Source: Rapana venosa
Taxonomy: Eukaryota > Mollusca > Gastropoda > Neogastropoda > Muricidae
Reading direction: 5' to 3'
DNA length: 64,000 nt
Assembly (NCBI GenBank): GCA_028751875.1
Contig: CM054159.1
Span: 5,867,079 to 5,931,078, forward strand
Shown piece after piece: positions 9,370 to 20,620 of this stretch (position 1 is the first letter of the stretch; each line of letters opens with the position of its first letter). The notes under the pieces were generated by a model. That model made no database searches. It had not been told where the DNA came from and was given only the letters and a program-made list of their open reading frames with translations. The position numbers and the translations under genes were made by a program.

Positions 9370-9575
9370 AGGCTGAGTCCTTCTGGATGAGACTAAAACC
9401 GGGGCCCCGTGTGCGAACGAAATGCGAACATTTGCCACATTTAAAACCCTGTTCCGCTTTTCGAAAGAGTGGGCCTTTGGTCCCCGGGAACAGAGACAAA
9501 ATTGACAAAAGGTTACACACGGGACTTATGTAAAAAAGCACTGATGTTTATCCTTATCCTCATATAAAAAAAAAA
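9370..9575 (+). mobile_element. SINE-like repeat, family B, plus-strand copy
   Basis: Begins with a GGATGAGACTAAAACCGGGG core at about 9386, continues through CTGTTCCGCTTTTCGAAAGA, GACAAAATTGACAAAA and AAAAAAGCACTGATG, and ends in CCTCATATAAAAAAAAAAAA. The core is the same block seen in SINE D, so B may be a 5'-truncated relative of a tRNA-SINE. It lies in the CAP intron. Confidence 0.75.
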
Positions 9576-9599
9576 AAAGACACCCCACAGCCTTGTTCA

Positions 9600-9950
9600 T
9601 TCTGGGGTTTTGTTGTGTGTTGTGTGGTTGTGTTGGTGTTGTGTGTGTGTGGGTTGTGTGATTCTTCGGTGTGCGTGGTGTTTGGTTCTCTCCTCTCTCT
9701 CTCTCTTCTCCTCTCTCTCCCTCTCTTTCTCTCCTCTCTCTCTCTTCTCTCTCCCTCTCCTCTCCTGCTTATTCTATTAGCCCCAGAAAAAAAAATCGTT
9801 TCATTATCGTTATCTCTCCGTTTCCTGTCTCTGCCCCTGCGCCCTCTCTCTCTCTTTTCCCCTCTCTCTCTCCTCCCCTTTCCTCCCCTCTCTCTCTCTC
9901 TTCTCTCTCTCTCTTCGTTCCTCTCTCTTCGATCTCTCTCTCTTTAAAAC
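9600..9950. repeat. TG then CT microsatellites
   Basis: (TG)n-rich at 9610-9680 and a (CT)n pyrimidine tract at 9685-9950 broken only by a short normal stretch at about 9765-9830. No coding signal. Confidence 0.9.
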
Positions 9951-10305
9951 ATCGATTTTACAGTTATCTCTGCTTTTGTCCGTCCGTCGTCGTGTTGTGT
10001 GTTGGCCTTTCCTTTAAATCTTTCTGATTTACTTAATTAAAACCCAGTGATCTTTTTTGACAAAATGTTGGGGTCGGGGGGTTTTATTTATTGAATATAT
10101 ATCTATCCCCTTTTTAAAAATCATGGGTTAAAACTTTTTTATTGGGGGGGGGTTGGGGGTCTGTTTTTTTTTTGTTTTTGTTTTTTTTTGAGGGGTGTTT
10201 GTTATTTTTCGAACCCCCCAACGGGCAAGGGATCGATTAAAAAAAATGTACTGATGCTTATTCTATTTTTGAAAACAAGAGTATTTAGTCATTCTTTCAT
10301 TTCAT
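9951..10305. other. AT-rich spacer, no gene seen
   Basis: Contains T and G runs and no recognisable repeat or ORF. Confidence 0.6.
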
Positions 10306-10555
10306 TCCCCTCTCCTCTCCTCCTCTCTCTCTCTCCCCTCTCTCAGATTCCAGCTGGACAATAAAAAAAAGGGCAAGAATACACAGAGAGGGGACAAATA
10401 GCAGACCACAGGCAGACAAACAGCTAGAGGTTTGGACAAGAAGACCACAAAAACTTTTCAAGTTTTTCACACACACACACACACACACAACACACACACA
10501 CACCACACCACACACACACACACACAAATAGATAAAAAGTCAAACCAAAATATAC

Positions 10556-10596
<41 letters not shown>

Positions 10597-10733
10597 CACA
10601 CACACACACCACACCACAACACACAAAAACCACACACACAACGTAAACCTTTTTCTTCAACCACCACTCCAACACACACACACACACCCCGATAAAACTT
10701 TCTTTTCAAAACACACCACACAACCAAAAAAAC

Positions 10734-10770
<37 letters not shown>

Positions 10771-11125
10771 GAAACACTTTTTTTCTTCACACCACCCCAA
10801 CACACACCACACACACACCCCAACACACACACACCCCACACACACACACACCACCCCCAAAACACACACACACACACCTCCCCAACCCCCAAACCCCACA
10901 CAACCCCACACACTCCAACGATAAACCCTTTTTCTTCCACACACCACTCCCAAACACAACACACACAACACACCACACACACACAACACACACACACACC
11001 ACAACATACACCATCCCCAACACACACCACAACACCCCATACACCATCCCAACACCACACACACCAAAAACCACACCACCCAAAAACCCCCACACAACCC
11101 ACAACCCACCCACACACACACACCC
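10306..11125. repeat. CT then CA/CCA-rich low-complexity tract
   Basis: A short CT tract at 10310-10345 is followed from 10470 by CA, ACACC and CAAAC repeats. The plus-strand word CTTTTTCTTC followed by ACACCAC recurs at about 10648, 10778 and 10928, so there is a weak ~140 bp higher-order period. Intronic to the CAP gene. Confidence 0.8.
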
Positions 11126-11236
11126 ATGAAGCCCCCCTAAAAAACACCAACCCCTAAACCCCCCACCCCCCCTCCTTTGCCCCTTCCCCCTTCCCCCTCG
11201 GCCTGTGCTCAGTCTTCGGAGCGGAAAGGGTCTTAC

Positions 11237-11314
11237 CTGGGTGTAAGGCCACAGATGTGGCTGCAGGCCAAGGGTAGTAGTTGTAGATGGCTTCATTAAA
11301 CCACCCCACCGCTC
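11237..11314 (-). CDS. CAP superfamily protein, upstream exon (partial, frameshifted)
   Basis: On the minus strand one frame reads GAVGWFNEAIYNYYPWP, typical of the CAP helix before the core signature. A second frame ends PHLWPYTQ exactly at CCCAG, followed by a consensus GTAAGA donor. YTQ then joins in phase 0 to VVWAKS of the exon at 7610, restoring the expected Y-T-Q-V-V-W signature. The two frames differ by a small indel near 11250-11260, either a sequencing error or a disabling mutation. The 5' boundary is uncertain; an ACAG acceptor at 11315-11318 is one candidate. No further upstream exon was recognised. Confidence 0.65.
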
Positions 11315-11357
11315 CTGTCTCTTGAAATGGTGAACATTAAAGAAAATTGAATTTCAC

Positions 11358-11640
11358 TGTAAAGGAAGGTAAAAGGAGTTCCAAACCCTAAAAGGTCGTA
11401 GGGGAGCGGGCGTCAAGACCTCCTTCTCAAGGGCCAAATTGGGGGGGGGGCGCCCACTCCTCTCCCTCGCGCTTTCCTTCCCTGACCCAAGAGGACAGGT
11501 CCCATTTACAGTGGGGAACTGGGGAACGTATGAAGCCAAGGCCGAAAGGGTCACCCACCCAAATTGGTAACCACGCTCGACCCCTTTTTAATTTGGGGGG
11601 GGAAAAGCGAGTGCCCCGACCACTGATTTATCCCCCCCTA
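11358..11640 (-). mobile_element. SINE family A (tRNA/5S-like head), copy 2
   Basis: Plus-strand words CTCCTCTCCCTCGCGCTTTC, CATTTACAG and GGTAACCACGCTCGA follow the order seen in copy 1, and the end CCGACCACTGATTTATCCCC corresponds to the minus-strand tRNA box A start. The 5S-like box is present but smeared (CACCCAAATTGG for CATCCAAGTGG). It lies just upstream of the CAP exon on that gene's strand. Confidence 0.75.
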
Positions 11641-11644
11641 GAAA

Positions 11645-12285
11645 GAAAAAAAGGGAAGAACAAACAAACGATAGGACATTTCTTGTTGTTTGTTCTTCGT
11701 GTTCTTCTTGTTTCGTTGCTTGTTGTTGTTTTTGTTTTGTTCTTGTTCTTTTCTTCTTCTTCTTTTTCTTCTTTTTCTTCTTTTTTTTTCTTTTTTTTTT
11801 CTTTTTCTTCGCATTCTTCTTTTTCCATTCTTTTTTCTTTTTCTTGAAATTCCTTTTCAAATCTCACAATTTTCGGAATTCTTCACAATTTTTTCGAATT
11901 CTTCCAATTCCCCGGAAACTTGGGAATTCTTCTCCCTTCCCAAAAAATTCTTTTTCTTCCCTTCTCTCAAAATTCTTTTTTTCTCCTTTCCTTCAAATTC
12001 TTCTTTCTTCTTCTCTTCTTTTCGAAATTCTTCTTCCTCTTCGAAATATTTCTTTTCTTCCGGAAATTCCTCTTTTGTTTTTAAAAATTCTTCTTCTTCT
12101 CCCCTTCAAATTTTTTTCGCAGTTTCTTCTTCTTCTTTTTCTTCTTTTTTTTTTCTTTCTTCTTCTTCTTTTTTCTTTTTTCTTTTCTTTTTCTTCTTCG
12201 GAAAATTTTTTTTCTTCGAATTTTTCTTCTCAAAATTCTTTCTTCGGTTTCTTCTTTTTCTTCTTCTTTATATTTAAACAGTATT
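11645..12285. repeat. TTC-rich polypyrimidine tract
   Basis: About 640 bases dominated by TTC, TTTC and TCTT on the plus strand, with recurrent AAATTCTTC words at 11840-12250. It is low complexity; Phe/Ser or Lys/Glu open frames are not genes. Confidence 0.85.
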
Positions 12286-14680
12286 TTTAAAATAGTGTTG
12301 AGGGGGATCCTTTTTAGTTTTGGGAATTTTAAAATTTGGGATTTTTCTAAATCCCCAAAAAAAAAAAAACCCCCCCCCAAAAACCCCCCTTGTTTTCTTC
12401 TCTTTCTCTTTTTCACCTTTTTTTTGTTTGTTTTGTTTAGTTTTTTGTAAAAGGATTTATTTTTTTATTTCTCTTTTTTGGATTTGTTGGGATTAAATTT
12501 TTAAGGGGAAGTGTATTAATTTTTTTTTATGTGTCCCCAAGGGGACTTTTACAATGTGTGTTTTTACCTTTTAAATTAAAGTTTGGGTTTGTATTTTTTC
12601 TTGGGCTCTTTTTTTTCTTTTCTTGTTTTTTTGTTTTTTTTTTCTTTTTTTACTTTTTTTGTTTTTTTTTTTCCCTTCTCTTTTTTTTTTTTTTTTTTTT
12701 TTATTTTTTTTTGATTTTTTTGGGTTTTCTCTTTTTTGCTTGCTTTGGGGGGGGGGGGGGGGGGTTTTTTTGGGGTGTGTTTTAAAAGGTTTTTTTCCCC
12801 CTTGTTTTTTATTGTTAATTTAAAAGGGGTTAAAAATTAAAAAAACCCCCAACCCCACAAAAAAAAACCACATTCATTACCAAAAAAAAATTTTCATTTC
12901 ATTTCACACCCTCCCCCTTTTTCCAATTTTTTCCCTTTTTCAATTCTTTTTCTTTTTTCAACCCCCCCTTTTTCCCCCCCCCCCTTTTTTTCCTTTTTTT
13001 CCCTTTTTTCCCCCCCCCTTTTTCTCCTTTTTCTTTTAATTCCCTTTTTAAAAATTTTTCCTTTTATTGGAATTTTTGGCTTAGTTTTTTTTCCCTGGTT
13101 GGAGGGATTAATCCTTCTGGGATTTGTGGAATTACTTCCCTTACCCCTCCCCTCCCTCATACTCCACCCAACACCAACCCACACACCACAAAAAACCCAA
13201 CACCAAAAAAACCAAAAAAAAATTCCTAAAAATAAACCCCCCCCCCCTCAAATCCCCACTCCCAAACCCCCCCAAAAACCCCTTCCTAAATCCCCCCCAA
13301 AAAAAATAAAAAACTCCCTTTTTTTATCACCCTTCCCCCAAATTTAACTTTGGGCTGTTTTTCCCCCAACAAAGTGGGATGGATACCCCCTTTAGTTATC
13401 TAATTTCAGTTTCTTGGGGTTTCCCCCAAAAAATACTAGTGAACTCCCCATGTGAATACAAAAGTCATTTTTTTTAAAAATTGGGGAAAAAAAAAATTTT
13501 TTTAAAAAAACTTCCTTTTTTGCTTTGGGGATACTTGCTAAAAAAAACCCTTTGGGGACATTAAAAAAAAAAAATATATTTTCCTTTTTTTTAAAGGGGT
13601 TAAAGAAATTTTTTATTTCGGATTTTTCATTTTCAAATTTGTTTGGTTTCTTTTAAAAATATTTTTTTTCGTTTAAAAAATCCAACAAATGTGAAAGATT
13701 AAACTGTTTTAAAAAAAAACCAAAATAAAGGAGGGAAAAAAAGTTTTTATTAGCTCCCAATTTGCTTTGGATCAGTTTTTAACCATTTTTTTTAATTTGT
13801 TTTTTAAAAAACCCAAAATTTTTTGGAAATTTTAAAGTTGTTTTTAAATCCGTTTTCCCCTTTTTAATGGGTTTTTTTTTAAATTTTTTCCAAAAAATCC
13901 CAAAAAACAAATGGGTTTCCCACGAAAAGGGGAAAAGGGGGGGAAAAGGATGCGAATTGGTTTGCCCTTCCCCCCCGCTTTTTTTTTAAATTTTTCATAT
14001 CGAGGATTTTGTGCCTTGGGTTTTTTAATCCCCTGAGGGGAAATTTTTTCCCGCCCGGCCCCAAGGTTTTACAAAAAGGGGAAGGGTTTAACATGGGGTT
14101 TTTCGCCGAAAAACACAACGGGGGCCTGGTTTAAAATTTATAAAAGGACTTTTTCGCACTTGTTTTATTTAAAACGGTTCCCCCTTAAATTAGGGCTTTT
14201 TAAAAATGGGAAACCCCGCCCATATTAAGGTCAGGGGGTTTTACAAATGAGGGGCCTTTTTCCTCTTTTTAATCGGCCCCAAAATTTTTAGCCTTAAAAA
14301 ATGGGCCCCCGCCCTTTTTTTAGGTCGGGAACACTTGTTTTTTTTTGGGAAATTTTTTTAAAAAAAAAAACCCTTTTTTTGTACTTAGGGTTTACCTTTC
14401 CCCCAGGTAAATTTATACAGCCCCTGCCAGTGCCTTTTTCCTTTTCGTGTCTAAAAATACACCAAACATTCTTTATCAAATGTGGTGTGTATGTTGCGTG
14501 CGTGCACCGCGTGGTGTGTATATATTGTGGCCGGTTATGTACATGTGTGTAATTTGTTTTTCCCAGATAATTTTATCTTTTTTCCCCCTTTGGGGTTTTA
14601 ATTTATTGTAAAGGTTGTTTTAATTATATTTCGTAAATCATAAGGGGTTTTTCTTAGATAGGGGGCTTATGAAAAAAAAA
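12286..14680. other. noisy AT-rich stretch without recognisable genes
   Basis: Long T, C and A runs, including (T)n-rich 12530-12800 and C/T 12900-13060. Short open frames are low complexity. I found no shared repeat and no motif. Confidence 0.6.
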
Positions 14681-14755
14681 AAAAGAAAAAATGCATTGCT
14701 TATTCAAGTATCTCTGGAAATACAAATTTGATTTGACTTGACTTGACATGGAAAG
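14680..14755 (+). repeat. dispersed repeat family C with TTGAC tail
   Basis: Contains GCATTGCTTATTCAAGTATC and CTGGAAATACAAATTTGA followed by TTGACTTGACTTGACATGG. The same order occurs inverted at 43918-44010 and, with a degenerate tail, at 61865-61950. It looks like the 3' end of a short retroelement. Confidence 0.65.
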
Positions 14756-15000
14756 TCAAAAAATCGCACTTAAAGAAAACGTCATTCATGTCACTTTGGG
14801 GGGTTGGGAAAAACTCAACGTTGCCTCCTTGACTGAAACAGTAAAAATACAACCAAAAAAAAAAACGCTCTTTGCTCAAAAAAAAATGACAAATAAAAAC
14901 AATGAAAACATTTACAAAACCGCATACACAGGGGGACAGATGCAAAAACCCCAGAGTGCTTTTTCCCATTACCTCGTATAAAAGAAAAAATAAATAAAAA
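14755..15000 (+). mobile_element. SINE-like repeat, family B, plus-strand copy
   Basis: The right part carries ACATTTACAAAACCGCATAC, CAGAGTGCTTTTTC and CCTCGTATAAAAGAAAAAAT with an AAATAAAA tail. It abuts the family C repeat directly. The left part is diverged. Confidence 0.6.
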
Positions 15001-15339
15001 AAGAGATATGTGATGTGCTTAAAAAGAACCTATATTTATCATAAATGGGAACATTTTTTGTCACATAAAAGCAAAAAAAACGAGACTGAATTTCACGCAA
15101 ACAAACTATTTCTTTTTCCACGGGGGCCAATTTTCTCCCCATTTTAAAAATTTGGGATGCTGGGGGTTTACTGTGGTTTCACTGATTGGGATCTGGACAA
15201 TGGGCTCTTCTTTTTGCGCTGGAAAACCCGGGATACCGCGTCCTCTTGCCCCCTCTTCTCCCCCCTCCGCCCAAAACCACACAACATACACAACAATAAA
15301 TTTTGCCAACGGGTTTGGGAAGAATTGCCCGCGGGGCCA

Positions 15340-16000
15340 CACACACACACCTCCCCTTTCCCCACTCACACACCACACACACATACACAAACACACACAC
15401 CACACCCCGCGCCCACACAACCTACACAACAATCACATTCCCGACGGGTTAAAGAATTGGCGCGCGGGGCACACAATACACACCCACTTTCACCCCAACT
15501 AACCATTTTTCACTCACCACAACACACACACACCCCAAACACACACACACACACACACACACAACACATGACACACACTCAAACCTACCTAACATACACA
15601 CTCACAAAACGCACATTGATGCCCACGTGCTTACTATTTCACCACCTTCTCTCTCCCCCATCTTCTCTTCTTCTCTCTCTCTCTCTCCTCTCTCGCTTTC
15701 TCTCTCTCTCTCCCCCTCTTCCTCTCCTCTTTTTTCCCTCTCTCTCTCTCTCTCTGTCACTCACACACACGCGCGCACGCACGCACACACTCATACACCA
15801 CACTCACTCACACCACCTACACCACTCACCACATAAAAAACTCAGTACACCACCCACATCATACACACACCTTTGCATACTCACACACGTCATCATCAAC
15901 ATCACACATACACACATACCCCTCCCACCCCCTTTCCCCCCAAAACACTCAAACACACAACACACAAACCACACCACACACACACACACACCACACACGC
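15340..16000. repeat. CA and CT microsatellite complex
   Basis: ACACACC-type repeats at 15340-15560, a CT tract at 15665-15760, and mixed CA/CG/CAT repeats to 16000. The motif ACACAACxTACACAACAATxA with GGGTTxxxGAATTG occurs at about 15280-15330 and 15414-15460, a local ~133-bp duplication. No gene. Confidence 0.8.
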
Positions 16001-16236
16001 TGAACCCTTTTTAAAGGGAAAGGACTTTTTAAACGAAAACTAACTGCCGACTGGTATTTAATTCCTTGGTTTTTTATCGTTTTTGTCGTCGTCAAACCTC
16101 AACAGCACTATTTTGTCGTGTTGAGTGAAAAAATGCTTGCACTAAAAATGTGTGCGCTGCCGTTATATAAGCCCTGAAAATCAGGCCCGCCATCCGACTT
16201 CGGCTGGGAAAATTTTATCTATTAAGTCTTTTTTGG

Positions 16237-16267
<31 letters not shown>

Positions 16268-16884
16268 CATAAATTTGACCAAAAAGGCAAAAAAGAAAAG
16301 GGAAGTGACAGGAAAAAAAAAACAAGGCAAAAACAAAAAAGGGGAAGAAAAAGGGAATTTCCCACAAAAATATCCAGAAGGTGGGGGTGCATTTTTAAAG
16401 CAGCCCCCCCACCCCCCCCCCCTCCACCACCCTTCCACGGGGAAAAAATAAAATGGAATGAATAGTGGTTTTTTTTGCAAATAAGCACTTGGAAAATTTT
16501 GAAAGAATGAATGACTACGAAAAGTTTAAAAATCATCACCAGGAAATCAGATCAGTATTGACAAAGCTGAAACGAAACTGTTTTTTAAAATGCATTTTAA
16601 ATCTCTCTTTTCCCTTCTCAACATCTTAGGTTCAATTTTCCACCCCCTTCCCAAAAAAACCCCCCCCCCCTTTTCCTCCCTTTCCCCTTCTCTTTTTCCT
16701 TCCCCTTCCTTTTTTCATTCAAAATAAAAAAACCCCATTTCTTTCCTCAATAAAAATTTTATTATTTCTTTCCCCCCCTCCCCCCCTCCCTTTTCCCCTT
16801 TCCCCCCCCCCCCCCCCCTCCCCCCCCTTCCCCCCCCAAATAAAAATCTAAATCCCCCCTTAACTTGGAATACCCCCCAAAAAA

Positions 16885-16921
<37 letters not shown>

Positions 16922-17175
16922 TTGAAAAAATTTTTTATTTTTTGTTTTTTTTTTCTATTCTTTTTAAACCCCCCCCAGACGGCTCAAAAATTGGGGCCCC
17001 CCCCCCTTTTTTTTTTTAAGGGTTTAAAATTTTGTATTTTACTCCGGCAACATATAACTATGCTAATCTTTAAAATCATCAACACGGAAATTTCTAGGGG
17101 CTTTCCCAAACCCCCCCAAACACCGTCATTTCCATCTTTCATAATAAAATGTTTTTTTAAAGGGGGTCATCTTTT
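16001..17175. other. low-complexity stretch, no gene seen
   Basis: Contains a poly-A run at 16237-16266, C/T runs at 16640-16860 and poly-T at 16886-16916. There is no recognisable ORF or repeat family. Confidence 0.55.
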
Positions 17176-17597
17176 ACAAGTGTTTTTTTGGTGTTGTGTG
17201 TGTGGTGTTGGTGGTGTGTGTGTTGGGTTGGTGTGTGTGTGTGGTTGGTGTGTGTGTGTTTGGTGGTGGTGTGTGTGTGTGTGGTTTTGTGTTTGGTGTG
17301 GGTGTGTGTGGTGTGGTGGGTGTGTGTAATTTTGATATTACTGTTTGTGAAAAAAAAAAATTCAATCGGAGACAGGGGGAAAAAGCCCTGGTTTATTATT
17401 ACCCAACAAACGTTCGAGTTCTCCCCTTTCTCTCTCTCTCTCTTCCCCCTCCCCTCCTCCTCCCCCCTTTTCCCCCCCCCTCTCTCTCTCTCCTCTCTCT
17501 CTCTCTTCCTATCCCCGAAATTAAAGGTAAAAAAAAATTTAAATAAATCCCCCCTCCCCCCTCCTTCCCCCTCCCCCCCCCTCCCTACCTTCCCCTC

Positions 17598-17631
<34 letters not shown>

Positions 17632-18040
17632 CCCCCTCTTCTTTTCTCCTCTCCCCCCCCCTTTTTCCCCATCCTTCCCTCCCCCCCTCCCTCTCCCCCT
17701 TTCCCTCCCCCATTTTTCCCCCCCCTCTCTTTCCCCCCTCTCCCCCCTCTCTCCCCCACCCCCCCCCTCTCCCCACCCCCCCCCCCCCTTTTTTTCTCTT
17801 CCCCTCCTCCCCTCCCCCAAATTTTTCCCCCCCTCTCTCCCCCCCCCCTCCCTCTTCCCCCCTCCCCTCCCTTCTTCCCCCTTCTCTTTTTCCCCCCCCC
17901 CCCCAATCCCCTCCCCTCCCCCTCTCTCCCCCCCCCTCTCTCCCCCCTTACCCCCCCCCCCCCCCCCCTCCCTCTCCCCCCCCTTTCTCTCCCTCCCCCC
18001 CTCTCTTTCCTCTCTTCTCTCCTCCCCTCCCCCAACACAC
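17176..18040. repeat. TG microsatellite then long CT/CCCT tract
   Basis: TG/GGTG repeats at 17180-17330 and C/T-only sequence at about 17420-18020, interrupted briefly at 17515-17545. The long Gly/Glu/Arg or Pro/Ser/Leu frames are by-products. Confidence 0.9.
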
Positions 18041-18129
18041 ACACACACACCAAAAAAAAACCCCCCAACCCAAAAAAACCACACAAATCCTCCCCAACCA
18101 ACAAACTCACCCCCCCCCCTTTTTTCCCC

Positions 18130-18350
18130 CCCCCCCCCCTTTCTCCCCGAAAGTCCGAATGGGGTCAGACCAGGCCCCGTTTTCCCCCCTCTCCTCTTCA
18201 CCTCCTTACCAGGCGCCCCGGGCCCCGACCCTCGGGTGGGGGGCCTGGGGCTACCCGGTAGGAAGGCCCCCCAGGTCCCCAAAGGGCCCAATGCCCCAAG
18301 GGCTCGGGGGAAACAAAACCCACGCCCGCGAGCTTAGGGTGGGCGACGGG
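18130..18350. other. GC-rich block of unknown nature
   Basis: A non-repetitive GC-rich block, open on both strands, with Pro/Gly/Arg-rich translations. No family recognised. It may be part of a GC-rich repeat or a damaged exon. Confidence 0.35.
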
Positions 18351-18499
18351 AAAAAAATTTTTTTGGATATAAAGTATGAGTGATTAAAAGATAAAATGAT
18401 TAGATGAAATATATGTGGTAAAATATAATAAAAATAAAAATTATAAAAATTTAATTTTTAACGGAATCGTAAAGCAAACAAACAAAACGTCAGATGACT

Positions 18500-18650
18500 T
18501 TTTTTTTTAAAATTGGGAAAAGGAATAAGACTCATGTGCCCCCCTTTTTTTTTACACAGCCCCCCCTGAGCGGTTTTGTAAATTTTGATCTGTTCCCACC
18601 GGGGACCTGGCCTACCTTTCCCAAAAAGGAAATTTGGGGTGATGGTGCCG
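18500..18650 (-). mobile_element. SINE-like repeat, family B, minus-strand copy (corrupted)
   Basis: Plus-strand words AATAAGACTCATGTGCCC, GCGGTTTTGTAAATTTTGAT and CTTTCCCAAAAAGG follow the order of the copy at 6200-6400, with C runs where that copy has mixed bases. Confidence 0.65.
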
Positions 18651-18949
18651 TTTTTATCCCCTTAAGGGGAAGGCTGATGAGATATTAAAAAATGACCTGA
18701 AAAGACACTAGCCCCTGGAAAATTCTTTTCTTTTGGGAAAGGGTTTCCCTTTAGTTTCCCAAAAAAAACAAAGTTCATGCATGATGACGAAACTGTGTCC
18801 AAACCAAAAAATTTTTTCAGTTAGATGATTAAAACAAAGTACCCCGACTAATTTTAAAACATTTTTTGATTTAAAAAGCAAGGGGGTTTCATTCACCATT
18901 TCAAAACCCCCCCCCTGAAACCCCCTGTAAAAAGGTAACAAGGGAAGGG

Positions 18950-19225
18950 GCCCAAACCCATGTTCGTAGGGGGGCCAGGGATCAGAGATCCAAAATCTCA
19001 GGGGGAGCATTTTGGGGGGGGGCGGCGCCATTCCTCTCCCTCGCTGCTTTACCTTTTCCCCACCCAAAAAAGGGGAGGGACCTACCATTTTCAGCTTTGG
19101 GGGAACTGGCGGAAATGTACGAAGCCAAAGGGTGCAAACAGTCACCCCCCCACTTGGTAACCACCTCAACCTGCTTAAACCATGGGGGGAAAACAGTGCT
19201 CTGACCACGAGCTATCCCATCCCCG
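18950..19225 (-). mobile_element. SINE family A (tRNA/5S-like head), copy 3
   Basis: Plus-strand words CTCTCCCTCGCTGCTTTACC, GAAGCCAAAGG, ACTTGGTAACCACCTC and CTCTGACCACGAGCTATCCC align with copies 1 and 4. The box C region is C-run damaged, but IE and box A equivalents are readable. Confidence 0.75.
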
Positions 19226-20300
19226 AAACAAAAAGTTGTTTTTTTCAATTTTTAAAGTTAAACACATTAAATATAATAGACACTACGAAACAACATGTAG
19301 TCTCCATTAAAAAGGGGGCTTTTCCCCAAGTTGGGGGCGCGGAGGGGGGCTGGCGAGGTGCTTGAAAACAGCCCCAGACGCAAACTTTTACCCCGGGGTG
19401 TTCTGGTTTCTTCTTCCTCTCCAATTGCCCGGGGTATGGTGAGACGGTCTGTTTCTGGTGACGAAAACCCCCCCCCCCCCCCCCCCCCCCCCGAGGCAGC
19501 AAAAAACCCCAACAAAACTCTTGTAGCGCATTTTACGTCGCCCCGTCTGCCCTGTCGGGATCACCAATTCAGAGTTTCCGTCACAGCCAAGAACCGACAT
19601 GATCCTCCTTCTTTTCCCTCTTTGCGTTTTGCCCTGCTGTGACTTCAGGGGTTTTATGCCCCCAGGATTCGGTGATTTAAAGTTTCCAAGGAAAAAGCGG
19701 TGATCGCCCCCCTTTTTTTTTTTGCCCTTTGGTTTTTTGCCTTCTTGAAAGACTTTTTTATTATGTTCGATAATTGGTTCCGGGCCCCCCGTGTTTTACC
19801 CCACTACATTGCGTTGTGTTTGGGTTTGTTTGTAAGGGTATCTCACAGCACACTTTTCCCATGAGATTTTGCCACAACACGAAAACCTCCGCCACAAAAA
19901 AAAGCGCCACTTTTTTCATCTTATACGTGTATTTTCTTTGCACAAAACGGGTTTTTTCCCTACGGGGAGTTACCCAAAACACCCTCTTTTTGCGGGGGCC
20001 CCCAAAAAATAACTAATAAATATAAAAAAAAACGTATGGGTTTTTAAAAGCCGGATTTTGTAAAGAAAAAAAATCTAAAAGCATGTTGGAACTAAATTTA
20101 CATCTTACGAAAGATAAAACCCAAACCCCCACCATCGTAGGGAGTGGGATGTGGGAGGAAAAAAAGTTTTGGGGTTTGTGCGGGGGAAAGAACCAACCAC
20201 GTTTTTGCTTTCAGGGGTGAAACCCCCCAAGCACCCCTCATACCACAGTACTACGACACTCATCCCCAAACAAAGCTGATAATAAAAAATAAGATCACCA
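19226..20300. other. noisy stretch without a supported gene
   Basis: Includes a poly-C run at 19469-19492. Frames around 19331-19642 are open on both strands but interrupted by the C run, and I recognise no domain. Nothing else can be supported. Confidence 0.5.
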
Positions 20301-20304
20301 TTCC

Positions 20305-20620
20305 TCTCACCATGAAGGAAGGGGCGGGTATTAAGACGTTTGCCTGCCAAAAAATTAAAAACCGTGAGGTTCTGGTTCGATTCCCCCCTCACCCCTTTCT
20401 TCCCAGTTTTGACCAAAAAAATCGAACGTGCCAAGGGCCCACAAAAACAAAAGGTCGTTAAACCAATGATGTAAGCTACTGCCAAGCCACTTTTCAAAAA
20501 ATCGTTATGACCAAAATTTTAATTAGTGCCAAAAACCTACTTACAAAAGGTCGTTTTTAACCAATGAAGTACTAGTCCAAGGCCCACTTACAAAAAAAAA
20601 AACGTTATATTTTTCAATAT
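20305..20620 (+). mobile_element. tRNA-derived SINE, family F
   Basis: A box A-like GGGTATTAAGACGTTTGCC at about 20327-20345 is followed about 50 bases later by the box B GGTTCGATTCCC (20375-20386) and CTCACCCCTTTCTTCC. The tail repeats a motif of CCACTTACAAAA plus GGTCGTT plus AACCAATGA at roughly 20430-20600. It is distinct from families A, B and D. Confidence 0.65.

Noticed and set aside
8200..9390. 396-codon plus-strand open frame (Thr/His repeats)
   Set aside because: Repeat by-product of (CA)n.
17188..18261. 357-codon Pro/Ser/Leu-rich open frame
   Set aside because: CT/CCCT low complexity; opposite strand equally open.
20327..20386. tRNA gene at the box A/box B pair
   Set aside because: No cloverleaf can be folded around the boxes and a SINE body follows.
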